This document shows positions 7,556 through 14,362 of a stretch of DNA of 16,364 nt, one piece after another. This stretch comes from Comamonadaceae bacterium (GTDB taxonomy: Bacteria; Pseudomonadota; Gammaproteobacteria; Burkholderiales; Burkholderiaceae_C): the NCBI GenBank assembly GCA_947464665.1, contig CANHXV010000026.1, positions 1-16,364 on the forward strand, given 5' to 3'. Position 1 is the stretch's first letter. Each line of letters begins with the position of its first letter. The notes beneath the pieces are model-generated. The model saw nothing but the letters and a program-made list of their open reading frames with translations, was not told the DNA's origin and searched no databases. The position numbers and the translations under genes were made by a program.

Positions 7556-9000
7556 TGCGTTATTTGTCAACCCGCGGTCATGCAGATCGAAAAAGGTTTT
7601 GTGAAATTTTGCTGGAAGGCTTGGCCCCTGATGGCGGTTTGTACCTGCCTGAGGCCTACCCGCAAATATCGGCAGCCGAGTTGACTCGTTTGCGTCAGAT
7701 TCACAATACACAGGGGTATGCCGCACTGGCCTTTGAAGTATTGTCTTTGTACATTGATGACATTCCTGCCAACGATTTGCGCGCCTTGTGCGACAAAACT
7801 TACACCGAGGCCATTTTTGGAACCCGTGAAATCGTGCCCTTAAAGGTGCTTCAAACCAAAGGGGTACCAGGCGCACGCATTTACTTGGAAGCCCTTTCCA
7901 ATGGGCCCACATTGGCCTTCAAAGACATGGCCATGCAGTTGCTTGGCAACTTGTTTGAGTACGAACTTACACGGCGCAATGCTGAACTCAATATTTTTGG
8001 CGCTACATCGGGAGACACGGGAAGTGCCGCCGAGTACGCCATGCGCGGCAAAAAAGGGGTGCGTGTCTTCATGACCAGCCCTGAGGGGCGTATGAGTCCT
8101 TTTCAGCAAGCGCAGATGTTCAGCTTGCTTGATGCCAACATTCACAACATTGCCATACAAGGTGTGTTCGATGATTGCCAGGACATTGTCAAGGCCGTGA
8201 GCAACGATTTGGCATTCAAACACAAGTACAAGATTGGGACAGTCAATTCCATCAACTGGGCACGATTGTTGGCACAGGTTGTCTATTACTTTGCGGGCTA
8301 TTTTCAAGCCACGCAAAGTGACACTCAAAAGGTTAGCTTCAGTGTGCCAAGTGGCAACTTTGGCAATGTGTGTGCAGGCCATGTGGCCCGCATGATGGGT
8401 TTACCCATTGAGCATCTCATTGTGGCCACTAACGAAAACGATGTGCTCGATGAGTTCTTTAGAACAGGTGTTTACCGGGTGCGTGGCTCTGCTGATACCC
8501 ATGAGACATCCAGCCCATCCATGGACATCTCCAAGGCCAGCAACTTTGAACGCTTTGTGTTTGATTTGCTAAACCGCGATTCAGCTCGTGTCAAACACCT
8601 TTTCCACGATCAATTGAACCAAACAGGCCAATTCGATTTAGGGCATGACCCGCTGTTTGCGCAAGCCAAGACCAAGTTTGGTTTCCTCAGCGGCAAAAGC
8701 ACCCATGCTGACCGACTTCATACCATTCAAACTATTTATGCGGACAATCACATCATGGTTGACACGCACACAGCAGACGGCTTGAAAGTGGCTGTACCTC
8801 TGGCAAAGCCCAATGTTCCCATGTTGGTTTTAGAAACAGCGTTGCCCATCAAGTTTGCCGCCACCTTGGTCGAGGCTTTAGGCTGTGAGCCCGATCGGCC
8901 CGCCAAATTTGAAGGCATTGAAGCCTTGCCAAAGCGCGTACTGGTTATGCCCAAATCGGTCGATGCCGTTAAAGCCTACATCGCCCAGCATTGCGACTGA
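7555..9000 (+). CDS. thrC: Threonine synthase
   Basis: ThrC converts O-phospho-L-homoserine to L-threonine and phosphate with a PLP cofactor, the last step of threonine synthesis. The 481 residues fit the longer ThrC class. The start MRYLSTRGHADRKRFCEI contains the STRG motif typical of that class. The PLP-binding lysine is K123 in SNGPTLAFKDMAMQ. The phosphate-binding ATSGDTGSAA loop is at about 151-160. Translation is probably coupled: the ATG shares its A with the hom TGA, and AAGGAAG (7540-7546) provides a ribosome binding site 8 nt upstream. The homoserine kinase gene (thrB) that supplies its substrate is not in the window. The next gene, moeA, begins 4 nt after the stop. Confidence 0.97.
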   Translation: MRYLSTRGHADRKRFCEILLEGLAPDGGLYLPEAYPQISAAELTRLRQIHNTQGYAALAFEVLSLYIDDIPANDLRALCDKTYTEAIFGTREIVPLKVLQTKGVPGARIYLEALSNGPTLAFKDMAMQLLGNLFEYELTRRNAELNIFGATSGDTGSAAEYAMRGKKGVRVFMTSPEGRMSPFQQAQMFSLLDANIHNIAIQGVFDDCQDIVKAVSNDLAFKHKYKIGTVNSINWARLLAQVVYYFAGYFQATQSDTQKVSFSVPSGNFGNVCAGHVARMMGLPIEHLIVATNENDVLDEFFRTGVYRVRGSADTHETSSPSMDISKASNFERFVFDLLNRDSARVKHLFHDQLNQTGQFDLGHDPLFAQAKTKFGFLSGKSTHADRLHTIQTIYADNHIMVDTHTADGLKVAVPLAKPNVPMLVLETALPIKFAATLVEALGCEPDRPAKFEGIEALPKRVLVMPKSVDAVKAYIAQHCD

Positions 9001-9004
9001 ACCT

Positions 9005-10285
9005 ATGACTGACGAGAAGGCCGCCAAACGTCCCCCTTTAATGTCTTTGGACGAAGCCTTGAGCTTGGTCTTGAAAGATGTTTCCGTCTTGACCCAAACC
9101 GATTGGGTCAAAACATTCGAAGCAGACGGCCGTGTTTTGTCACACGATTTAGTGTCTGGGTTGCAAGTGCCACCGCAAGACAACTCTTCGATGGATGGCT
9201 ACGCAGTGCGTGTTGAAGATGTCACGCATGTGGGCGCGAGCTTAAAGGTCACGCAACGAATTCCTGCGGGCCAGCATGGCCATGCTTTGAACTCAGGTGA
9301 AGCTGCGCGCATTTTCACCGGTGCGCCCATTCCACCCGGTGCCAATGCGGTGGTCATGCAAGAGGATACGCAAGTTGCCTCAACTGAAAATGCGCAAGCA
9401 GATGTGCCAGTCATTGTGGTTAACTCAGCACCTGCGTTAGGGCAATGGATTCGCCGAAGTGGTGAAGATGTGACCCTAGGTTCCGTGGTGATGCAAAAAG
9501 GTACGCGACTCGATCCTGCAGGTTTGGGTTTGGCCGCTAGCATTGGTTTAGCCCAACTTGAAGTGACTCGAAAACCGCGAGTGGCTTTGTTTTCTACTGG
9601 CGATGAATTGGTCATGCCTGGAGCGGTGGCGCCCGAGAACATGCGGCCCGGTGCAATTTACAATTCCAACCGATTTTTCTTGCGCGCCTTGCTTGTTCGG
9701 CTGGGTTGCGAAGTGACAGACTTGGGCATCGTGCCAGACAAGTTTGAGTCAACTTTGGCTGTCCTGCGCGATGCAGCTTCGCACCACGATTTGGTATTGA
9801 CCAGCGGCGGCGTTTCAGTGGGGGAAGAAGATCATGTCAAACCGGCGGTGGAAGTCTTGGGTGGCTTGAATTTGTGGCAAATTTCAATGAAGCCTGGAAA
9901 ACCATTTGCATTTGGGTTCCTCAAATCTCAGGCCTCTGACCACTCGGCTCATTTCATGGGATTGCCTGGTAACCCTGTTTCAAGCTTTGTCACGTTTCAA
10001 CTCTTGGTTAGACCGTTTCTTTTGGCCCTTCAGGGTGTTCGCAAAGTTCAAGCAGAGCCCCTGCAGTTGAAGGCCAACTTTGATTTGCCCAAGCCAGACA
10101 AACGCAGAGAATTTTTGCGAGTCAAAAGAAATGCACAGGGTGGCTTAGACCTTTTCCCTAACCAAAGCTCTGGCGTCTTGACCTCCGTCGTGTGGGGTGA
10201 TGGGGTGGTTGACAATCCAGGTTCCAATGTCATTCATTCTGGCGACTTGGTTTGGTTTTATCCTTTCTCTGAGTGGCTTCAATGA
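9005..10285 (+). CDS. moeA: Molybdopterin molybdotransferase MoeA
   Basis: MoeA inserts molybdate into adenylylated molybdopterin to give the mature molybdenum cofactor. The protein has 426 residues, close to the 411 of E. coli. Family motifs in order: PPQDNSSMDGYAVR (56-69), RIFTGAPIPPGANAVVMQED (102-121), FSTGDELV (196-203), LTSGGVSVGEEDHVKPA (265-281), MKPGKPFAFG (295-304), and GLPGNPVSS (319-327). The frame is open into thrC, but the ATG at 9005 is chosen because the motif order then starts at normal spacing and the gene follows thrC by 4 nt. There is no clear ribosome binding site, so translation likely depends on coupling to thrC. The final TGA overlaps the ATG of moaD (ATGA). Confidence 0.95.
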   Translation: MTDEKAAKRPPLMSLDEALSLVLKDVSVLTQTDWVKTFEADGRVLSHDLVSGLQVPPQDNSSMDGYAVRVEDVTHVGASLKVTQRIPAGQHGHALNSGEAARIFTGAPIPPGANAVVMQEDTQVASTENAQADVPVIVVNSAPALGQWIRRSGEDVTLGSVVMQKGTRLDPAGLGLAASIGLAQLEVTRKPRVALFSTGDELVMPGAVAPENMRPGAIYNSNRFFLRALLVRLGCEVTDLGIVPDKFESTLAVLRDAASHHDLVLTSGGVSVGEEDHVKPAVEVLGGLNLWQISMKPGKPFAFGFLKSQASDHSAHFMGLPGNPVSSFVTFQLLVRPFLLALQGVRKVQAEPLQLKANFDLPKPDKRREFLRVKRNAQGGLDLFPNQSSGVLTSVVWGDGVVDNPGSNVIHSGDLVWFYPFSEWLQ

Positions 10286-10530
10286 AGATCACTTTGCGTT
10301 ACTTTGCTTCATTGCGCGAGTCCATTGGTCAGTCGCAAGAGGAACTTCACACCACGGCACTCAATGCGGGGCAGGTGCGCGATGAATTGCTAAGCCGAGG
10401 GGATGCCTACGCTTGTTTGGGCCGTGAGCGTGCTGTTCGCTTGGCCTTGAACCAGGTCATGGTCGATGAAGATGCCGTACTTCAAGAAAACGCCGAACTG
10501 GCCTTTTTCCCACCTGTCACCGGAGGATGA
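10282..10530 (+). CDS. moaD: Molybdopterin synthase small subunit MoaD
   Basis: MoaD is a ubiquitin-like sulfur carrier. Its C-terminal Gly-Gly is activated and thiocarboxylated, and it donates sulfur to precursor Z (cPMP) in the MoaD-MoaE synthase. The 82-residue protein begins MKITLRYFASLRE and ends FFPPVTGG, with the required terminal diglycine. The ATG at 10282 overlaps the moeA stop as ATGA, which indicates translational coupling. A GTG at 10273 would add three residues and is less likely. The last two codons GGA-GGA also form the ribosome binding site for moaE. The gene is in the same frame as moaE and is separated from it by the TGA stop and a single codon. Confidence 0.95.
   Translation: MKITLRYFASLRESIGQSQEELHTTALNAGQVRDELLSRGDAYACLGRERAVRLALNQVMVDEDAVLQENAELAFFPPVTGG
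10522..10527 (+). promoter_or_regulatory. Ribosome binding site of moaE inside the moaD diglycine codons
   Basis: GGAGGA is a strong Shine-Dalgarno sequence 6 nt before the TTG start of moaE. It is also the two terminal glycine codons of moaD, which that protein cannot lose. It decides the moaE start, since the moaD TGA is an in-frame stop just upstream. Confidence 0.85.
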
Positions 10531-10533
10531 AGC

Positions 10534-11025
10534 TTGAACGCACGCGTGGTCATTCAAACCGAAGACTTCAATGTGTCCCAAGTCTTAGAACAGCTTCGCG
10601 CAAGTGATTTAAGGGTGGGTGCCATCTGCAGTTTTGTAGGCACTGTGCGCGATACCCGCCTGCTATCGGGCAATTCGGCAGACCAAATTATCTCGATGGC
10701 GCTAGAGCATTATCCTGGCATGACCGAATCGGCCATTGAAGCGATGATAGACGAGGCTCATCAGCGTTTTGATTTCTACCAAGCCCATGTCATTCACCGC
10801 GTGGGCGAGTTAAAACCTGCTGATCAAATTGTGTTGGTGGCGGTCTCTTCTGCGCATCGCGGCGAGAGCTTCAAGGCCTGTGAATTTCTCATGGATTACC
10901 TGAAAACGCAGGCGCCATTCTGGAAAAAAGAAGCCACACCAGAAGGTGCGAAGTGGGTGGATGCCAGAGTGAGTGACGACGCTGCATTAGCCCGTTGGGG
11001 TATTCAATCGCGCAACGTGGGTTGA
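10534..11025 (+). CDS. moaE: Molybdopterin synthase catalytic subunit MoaE
   Basis: MoaE is the large subunit of molybdopterin synthase. With thiocarboxylated MoaD it adds two sulfurs to cPMP to form molybdopterin. The 163 residues include GAICSFVGTVRD (29-40), LEHYPGMTE (48-56), HRVGELKPADQIV (88-100), SSAHRGESFKACEFLMDYLK (105-124), and APFWKKEATPEG (127-138) with the conserved active-site lysines K124 and K131. The start is a TTG at 10534. The in-frame TGA of moaD at 10528 blocks any earlier start, and the next in-frame Met is at residue 47, inside the fold. It is the last gene of the alaA-to-moaE run. It converges with the next gene, with 14 bp between the stops and no clear terminator. 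Confidence 0.96.
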   Translation: MNARVVIQTEDFNVSQVLEQLRASDLRVGAICSFVGTVRDTRLLSGNSADQIISMALEHYPGMTESAIEAMIDEAHQRFDFYQAHVIHRVGELKPADQIVLVAVSSAHRGESFKACEFLMDYLKTQAPFWKKEATPEGAKWVDARVSDDAALARWGIQSRNVG

Positions 11026-11039
11026 GTTTTGACTGTGTG

Positions 11040-11591
11040 TCAGTGTCTGTAGTTGGGGCGCTCAGAATGAGGTGACTCAACGTGTTCTGAGCGTTGAGAG
11101 AAGTCGGGCTGCTGCCACAGTGCCTTTTTAAGGGACTGCTCAATCAGATGAAGCAAGCCATGCAACAGGGCTGCCTGCAAATTGAATTCACACGATGCAC
11201 CGCTGGCACTGTCACCGCTTTTATCTTGAAACAGCAAGTTCAGGCCGCCGCTGTTGTGCAGGTTGAGTTGCACATCGGTGACCAACATAGGCGTTTCGCC
11301 AAGGGGCAAGTTGAGGTTTTCTGAAACGAATGGGGTAGAAAAGTCGGCTTGCGCGAGAAAATTTTCACGCTTCAATTCAGCCAGCATTTGCTGGGCGGTA
11401 GTGTCTGTGGCCATGACTTGGGGGTCGCGGGCTTCTAGTTGAACCACCGAGGCTTGAAGATGCGGTAACAAACGCAGTGTCATTGCGCGAGTGAGCCAAA
11501 GCCTGAATTCTTGGTTGTCTTGGTTGCTGACCCTGAGCGCCAAGCGGTCTTGACGTTCGTCATATTGGACTGACATCTGGTGAATGTTCAT
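11040..11591 (-). CDS. Hypothetical protein (unrecognised, 183 residues)
   Basis: I do not recognise a family. The protein is soluble, with no signal peptide or membrane segment. The N-terminal 35 residues (QYDERQDRLALRVS, then QEFRLWLTRAMTLRLLPHL) look like a beta-strand pair followed by an Arg/Leu-rich amphipathic helix. A central part (about 90-120) is strand rich with LNLHNSGGLNLLF. A Leu-rich helix (about 141-157, LLHGLLHLIEQSLKKAL) follows, and a polar, probably disordered tail ends in His. The complete frame, codon use like its neighbours and placement between moaE and clpB favour a real gene. The ATG at 11591 has no ribosome binding site but lies 6 nt after a possible -10 box; Met6 is an alternative start. 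It is divergent from clpB and convergent with moaE. Confidence 0.72.
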   Translation of the reverse strand: MNIHQMSVQYDERQDRLALRVSNQDNQEFRLWLTRAMTLRLLPHLQASVVQLEARDPQVMATDTTAQQMLAELKRENFLAQADFSTPFVSENLNLPLGETPMLVTDVQLNLHNSGGLNLLFQDKSGDSASGASCEFNLQAALLHGLLHLIEQSLKKALWQQPDFSQRSEHVESPHSERPNYRH

Positions 11592-11597
11592 GATGCT

Positions 11598-11624
11598 ATT
11601 TTAGGGCCAGAGATGGCTTGTAAA
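11598..11624 (-). promoter_or_regulatory. Possible promoter giving a leaderless mRNA
   Basis: On the minus strand TTTACA (11619-11624) and TAAAAT (11598-11603) form a -35/-10 pair with a short 15 bp spacer. The ATG of the hypothetical gene starts only 6 nt after the -10, so transcription would start at or next to the start codon. Both hexamers match consensus at 5 of 6 positions, but the spacer is below the ideal 17. Confidence 0.4.
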
Positions 11625-11642
11625 GCTGAAAAACTGCTTGCT

Positions 11643-11671
11643 CTTGAAAAATAGACTGATCGGCCCAAGAT
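11643..11671 (+). promoter_or_regulatory. Sigma-32 heat-shock promoter of clpB
   Basis: CTTGAAA (11643-11649) is a perfect sigma-32 -35 element. After 14 bp comes CCCAAGAT (11664-11671), a fair match to the -10 consensus CCCCATNT. Transcription would begin about 15 nt before the clpB ATG. clpB is a known RpoH-regulon gene in E. coli, which agrees with this reading. Confidence 0.75.
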
Positions 11672-11692
11672 GAAAGGCAATAGGAGTTTCAC

Positions 11693-14293
11693 ATGCGAAT
11701 GGACAAACTGACCACGAAGTTTCAAGAAGCCCTGGGCGATGCCCAGAGCTTGGCCTTGGCCAAAGACCACGCTTACATCGACCCTGCACACGTTTTGTTG
11801 GCCATGTTGCATCAGCAAGATGGCCCCAAGGCCTTGCTTCAGCGGGCTGGTGTCAATATGACAGCTCTCATGTCAGCCGCCAGTGCTGCTGTTGAGCGCT
11901 TGCCCCAGGTCACAGGGCAAGATCAAGTCCAGGTTGGCCCCGAATTGGTCAAGTTGCTGCAAGCTGCCGAAAAAGAATCCATAAAACGGGGTGATTCGTT
12001 TATCGCCAGTGAACTATTTCTGTTGGCCCTGGCCGATGGTAAGTCTGAATTGACCCGCACAGTCAAGGCGGCGGGTTTGAGTCGTCAAAGTTTAGAAGCA
12101 GCCGTTGACGCTGTAAGAGGAGGGCAAAACGTGAACAGTGCAGACGCGGAGGGCCAGCGTGAGTCTCTCAAAAAATACTGCTTAGATTTAACAGAGCGCG
12201 CCCGCATGGGAAAGCTCGATCCTGTGATTGGCCGGGACGATGAGATTCGCCGAGCCATTCAGGTGTTGCAACGTCGAACCAAAAACAATCCTGTGCTCAT
12301 CGGCGAGCCAGGTGTCGGTAAGACCGCCATTGTGGAAGGGTTGGCTCAGCGCATTGTCTCAGGCGAGGTTCCCGATTCACTGAAAGGCAAAAGGGTCTTG
12401 TCCTTGGACATGGCATCTTTGCTAGCGGGTGCTAAATTTCGAGGTGAATTTGAAGAGCGTCTTAAGTCGGTGCTCAATGAATTGGCCAAAGATGAAGGCC
12501 AGACCATTGTGTTCATTGATGAATTGCACACCATGGTGGGTGCTGGCAAGGCTGAAGGCGCAATGGACGCTGGCAACATGCTCAAACCCGCTTTGGCGCG
12601 CGGTGAGTTGCATTGCGTGGGTGCCACCACCCTTGATGAGTATCGCAAGTACATTGAAAAAGATGCCGCATTAGAGCGTCGCTTCCAAAAGATTTTGGTC
12701 GGTGAACCCAGTGTGGAAGCCACCATTGCCATCTTGCGAGGTCTGCAAGAAAAATACGAAATTCACCATGGCGTTGACATCACTGATCCCGCCATTGTGG
12801 CTGCTGCTGAGCTCAGTCATCGTTACATCACAGATCGGTTTTTACCCGACAAAGCCATCGACTTGATTGACGAGGCTGCCTCCAAAATCAAAATTGAAAT
12901 TGATTCAAAACCCGAAGTGATTGACAAGCTGGACAGGCGATTGATTCAACTTCAAATTGAGCGCGAAGCCGTTAAGAAAGAAACCGATGAAGCCTCGCAA
13001 AAACGTTTGAGCTTGATTGAAGAAGAAATCGTCAGCTTGAAAAAAGAAGCCGCTGATTTGGAAGAAATTTGGAAGACGGAAAAGGCTCAGGCCCAAGGTA
13101 GTCAAAACGTTCGTGAGAAAATTGACCAACTGCGTCAGCAAATTGAAGAGCTCACTCGCAAAGGCGATTTCAACAAAGTGGCTGAGCTGCAATACGGCAA
13201 GTTGCCAGAGCTCGAAAAGCTACTGAAAGAAACGCAAGCCAATGAACTCAATCCTGCTGCAGGTTCTGCACCAAGATTACTTCGCACACAAGTTGGTGCA
13301 GAAGAAATTGCCGAAGTGGTGAGTCGAGCTACCGGTATTCCAGTGTCCAAAATGATGCAGGGTGAGCGCGAGAAACTTTTGCAAATGGAAGTGAAGTTGC
13401 ACGAACGCGTAGTGGGGCAAGATGAAGCCATCGCGGCTGTGTCGCATGCCATTCGCCGTTCGCGTTCTGGCTTGTCAGATCCCCAAAGACCCACGGGCTC
13501 TTTTTTATTCCTAGGCCCCACAGGCGTTGGCAAAACGGAGTTGTGCAAAGCACTGGCAGGGTTTTTGTTTGACAGCGAAGATCATCTGATTCGAATCGAC
13601 ATGAGTGAGTTCATGGAGAAACACTCTGTGGCGCGACTCATTGGTGCGCCTCCTGGTTATGTTGGCTACGAAGAGGGAGGCTACTTGACCGAGGCGGTTC
13701 GTCGCAAGCCTTATTCTGTGCTTTTGTTGGATGAGGTTGAGAAGGCCCACCCTGATGTTTTCAATGTGCTGTTGCAGGTTCTAGACGATGGTCGCCTGAC
13801 AGATGGCCAAGGTCGCACGGTTGACTTTAAAAACACCGTCATAGTGATGACTTCAAACATCGGCTCGCACCTGATTCAAGCCATGGTAGGCGAGTCTCGG
13901 GAAGACATCAAAGACGCAGTATGGGGTGAACTCAAAAACCATTTCCGGCCTGAGTTTTTAAACCGAATTGACGAAACTGTGGTCTTTCACAGCTTGGATG
14001 CCAAACACATTGAGTCGATTGCCAAAATTCAACTGCAAATACTGGAAGCCCGATTGGCCAAAATGGATTTGCATTTAGAAGTTTCGACGGCTGCGGTGGC
14101 TGAATTGGCCAAAGTGGGGTTTGATCCTGTATTTGGTGCCCGCCCCTTGAAACGCGCTGTTCAGCAACGGATTGAAAACCCCTTGTCCAAATTGCTGTTG
14201 GAAGGCAAGTTTCTGCCCAAGTCGGTCATTCCAGTCGATGTTGACCCTGTCAATGAGCCAGGTGTCTTTAAATTCGATCGGGATTTGAAGTAA
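11693..14293 (+). CDS. clpB: ATP-dependent disaggregase ClpB
   Basis: ClpB is a hexameric AAA+ chaperone that threads aggregated proteins through its pore with help from DnaK/DnaJ/GrpE. It has 866 residues (857 in E. coli). The Clp N-domain covers about 1-145. AAA domain 1 has Walker A GEPGVGKT (204-211), Walker B FIDE (274-277) and Arg pair R329/R330. A long coiled-coil M-domain (about 405-525) is rich in Glu, Lys and Gln. AAA domain 2 has Walker A GPTGVGKT (608-615), pore loop PPGYVGYEEGG (653-663) and Walker B LLLDE (677-681). The first pore loop reads KFRG, where E. coli has KYRG. AGGAG stands 6 nt before the ATG at 11693, which favours it over Met3. A strong internal start for the short isoform is present at codon 147. 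Heat-shock promoter upstream; no intrinsic terminator downstream. Confidence 0.98.
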   Translation: MRMDKLTTKFQEALGDAQSLALAKDHAYIDPAHVLLAMLHQQDGPKALLQRAGVNMTALMSAASAAVERLPQVTGQDQVQVGPELVKLLQAAEKESIKRGDSFIASELFLLALADGKSELTRTVKAAGLSRQSLEAAVDAVRGGQNVNSADAEGQRESLKKYCLDLTERARMGKLDPVIGRDDEIRRAIQVLQRRTKNNPVLIGEPGVGKTAIVEGLAQRIVSGEVPDSLKGKRVLSLDMASLLAGAKFRGEFEERLKSVLNELAKDEGQTIVFIDELHTMVGAGKAEGAMDAGNMLKPALARGELHCVGATTLDEYRKYIEKDAALERRFQKILVGEPSVEATIAILRGLQEKYEIHHGVDITDPAIVAAAELSHRYITDRFLPDKAIDLIDEAASKIKIEIDSKPEVIDKLDRRLIQLQIEREAVKKETDEASQKRLSLIEEEIVSLKKEAADLEEIWKTEKAQAQGSQNVREKIDQLRQQIEELTRKGDFNKVAELQYGKLPELEKLLKETQANELNPAAGSAPRLLRTQVGAEEIAEVVSRATGIPVSKMMQGEREKLLQMEVKLHERVVGQDEAIAAVSHAIRRSRSGLSDPQRPTGSFLFLGPTGVGKTELCKALAGFLFDSEDHLIRIDMSEFMEKHSVARLIGAPPGYVGYEEGGYLTEAVRRKPYSVLLLDEVEKAHPDVFNVLLQVLDDGRLTDGQGRTVDFKNTVIVMTSNIGSHLIQAMVGESREDIKDAVWGELKNHFRPEFLNRIDETVVFHSLDAKHIESIAKIQLQILEARLAKMDLHLEVSTAAVAELAKVGFDPVFGARPLKRAVQQRIENPLSKLLLEGKFLPKSVIPVDVDPVNEPGVFKFDRDLK
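12117..12133 (+). promoter_or_regulatory. Internal ribosome binding site and GTG start for short ClpB
   Basis: GAGGAGGG (12117-12124) lies 6 nt before an in-frame GTG (12131-12133), codon 147 of clpB, in GGQNVNSADAEG. E. coli makes a 79-80 kDa ClpB lacking the N-domain from a GTG at codon 149 in the equivalent place. The product here would have 720 residues (12131-14293). Confidence 0.75.
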
Positions 14294-14362
14294 AGAAGTA
14301 GCCAGGGGCGGATGTCACTGGCGCTTTGAAAGTATCATGCGGCCATCACTACAAGAGGCCCT

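Noticed and set aside
6923..7912. Long 329-codon minus-strand open frame across hom and thrC
   Set aside because: It lies fully opposite two well-supported genes and its translation shows no recognisable domain; it is a shadow of their codon pattern.
10527..10529. ATG overlapping the moaD stop as an alternative moaE start
   Set aside because: It is in a different frame from moaE; only the TTG at 10534 opens the MoaE frame.
14302..14327. GCCAG/CTGGC inverted repeat after clpB as a terminator
   Set aside because: The loop is 12 nt, the stem only 5 bp, and no T-run follows.
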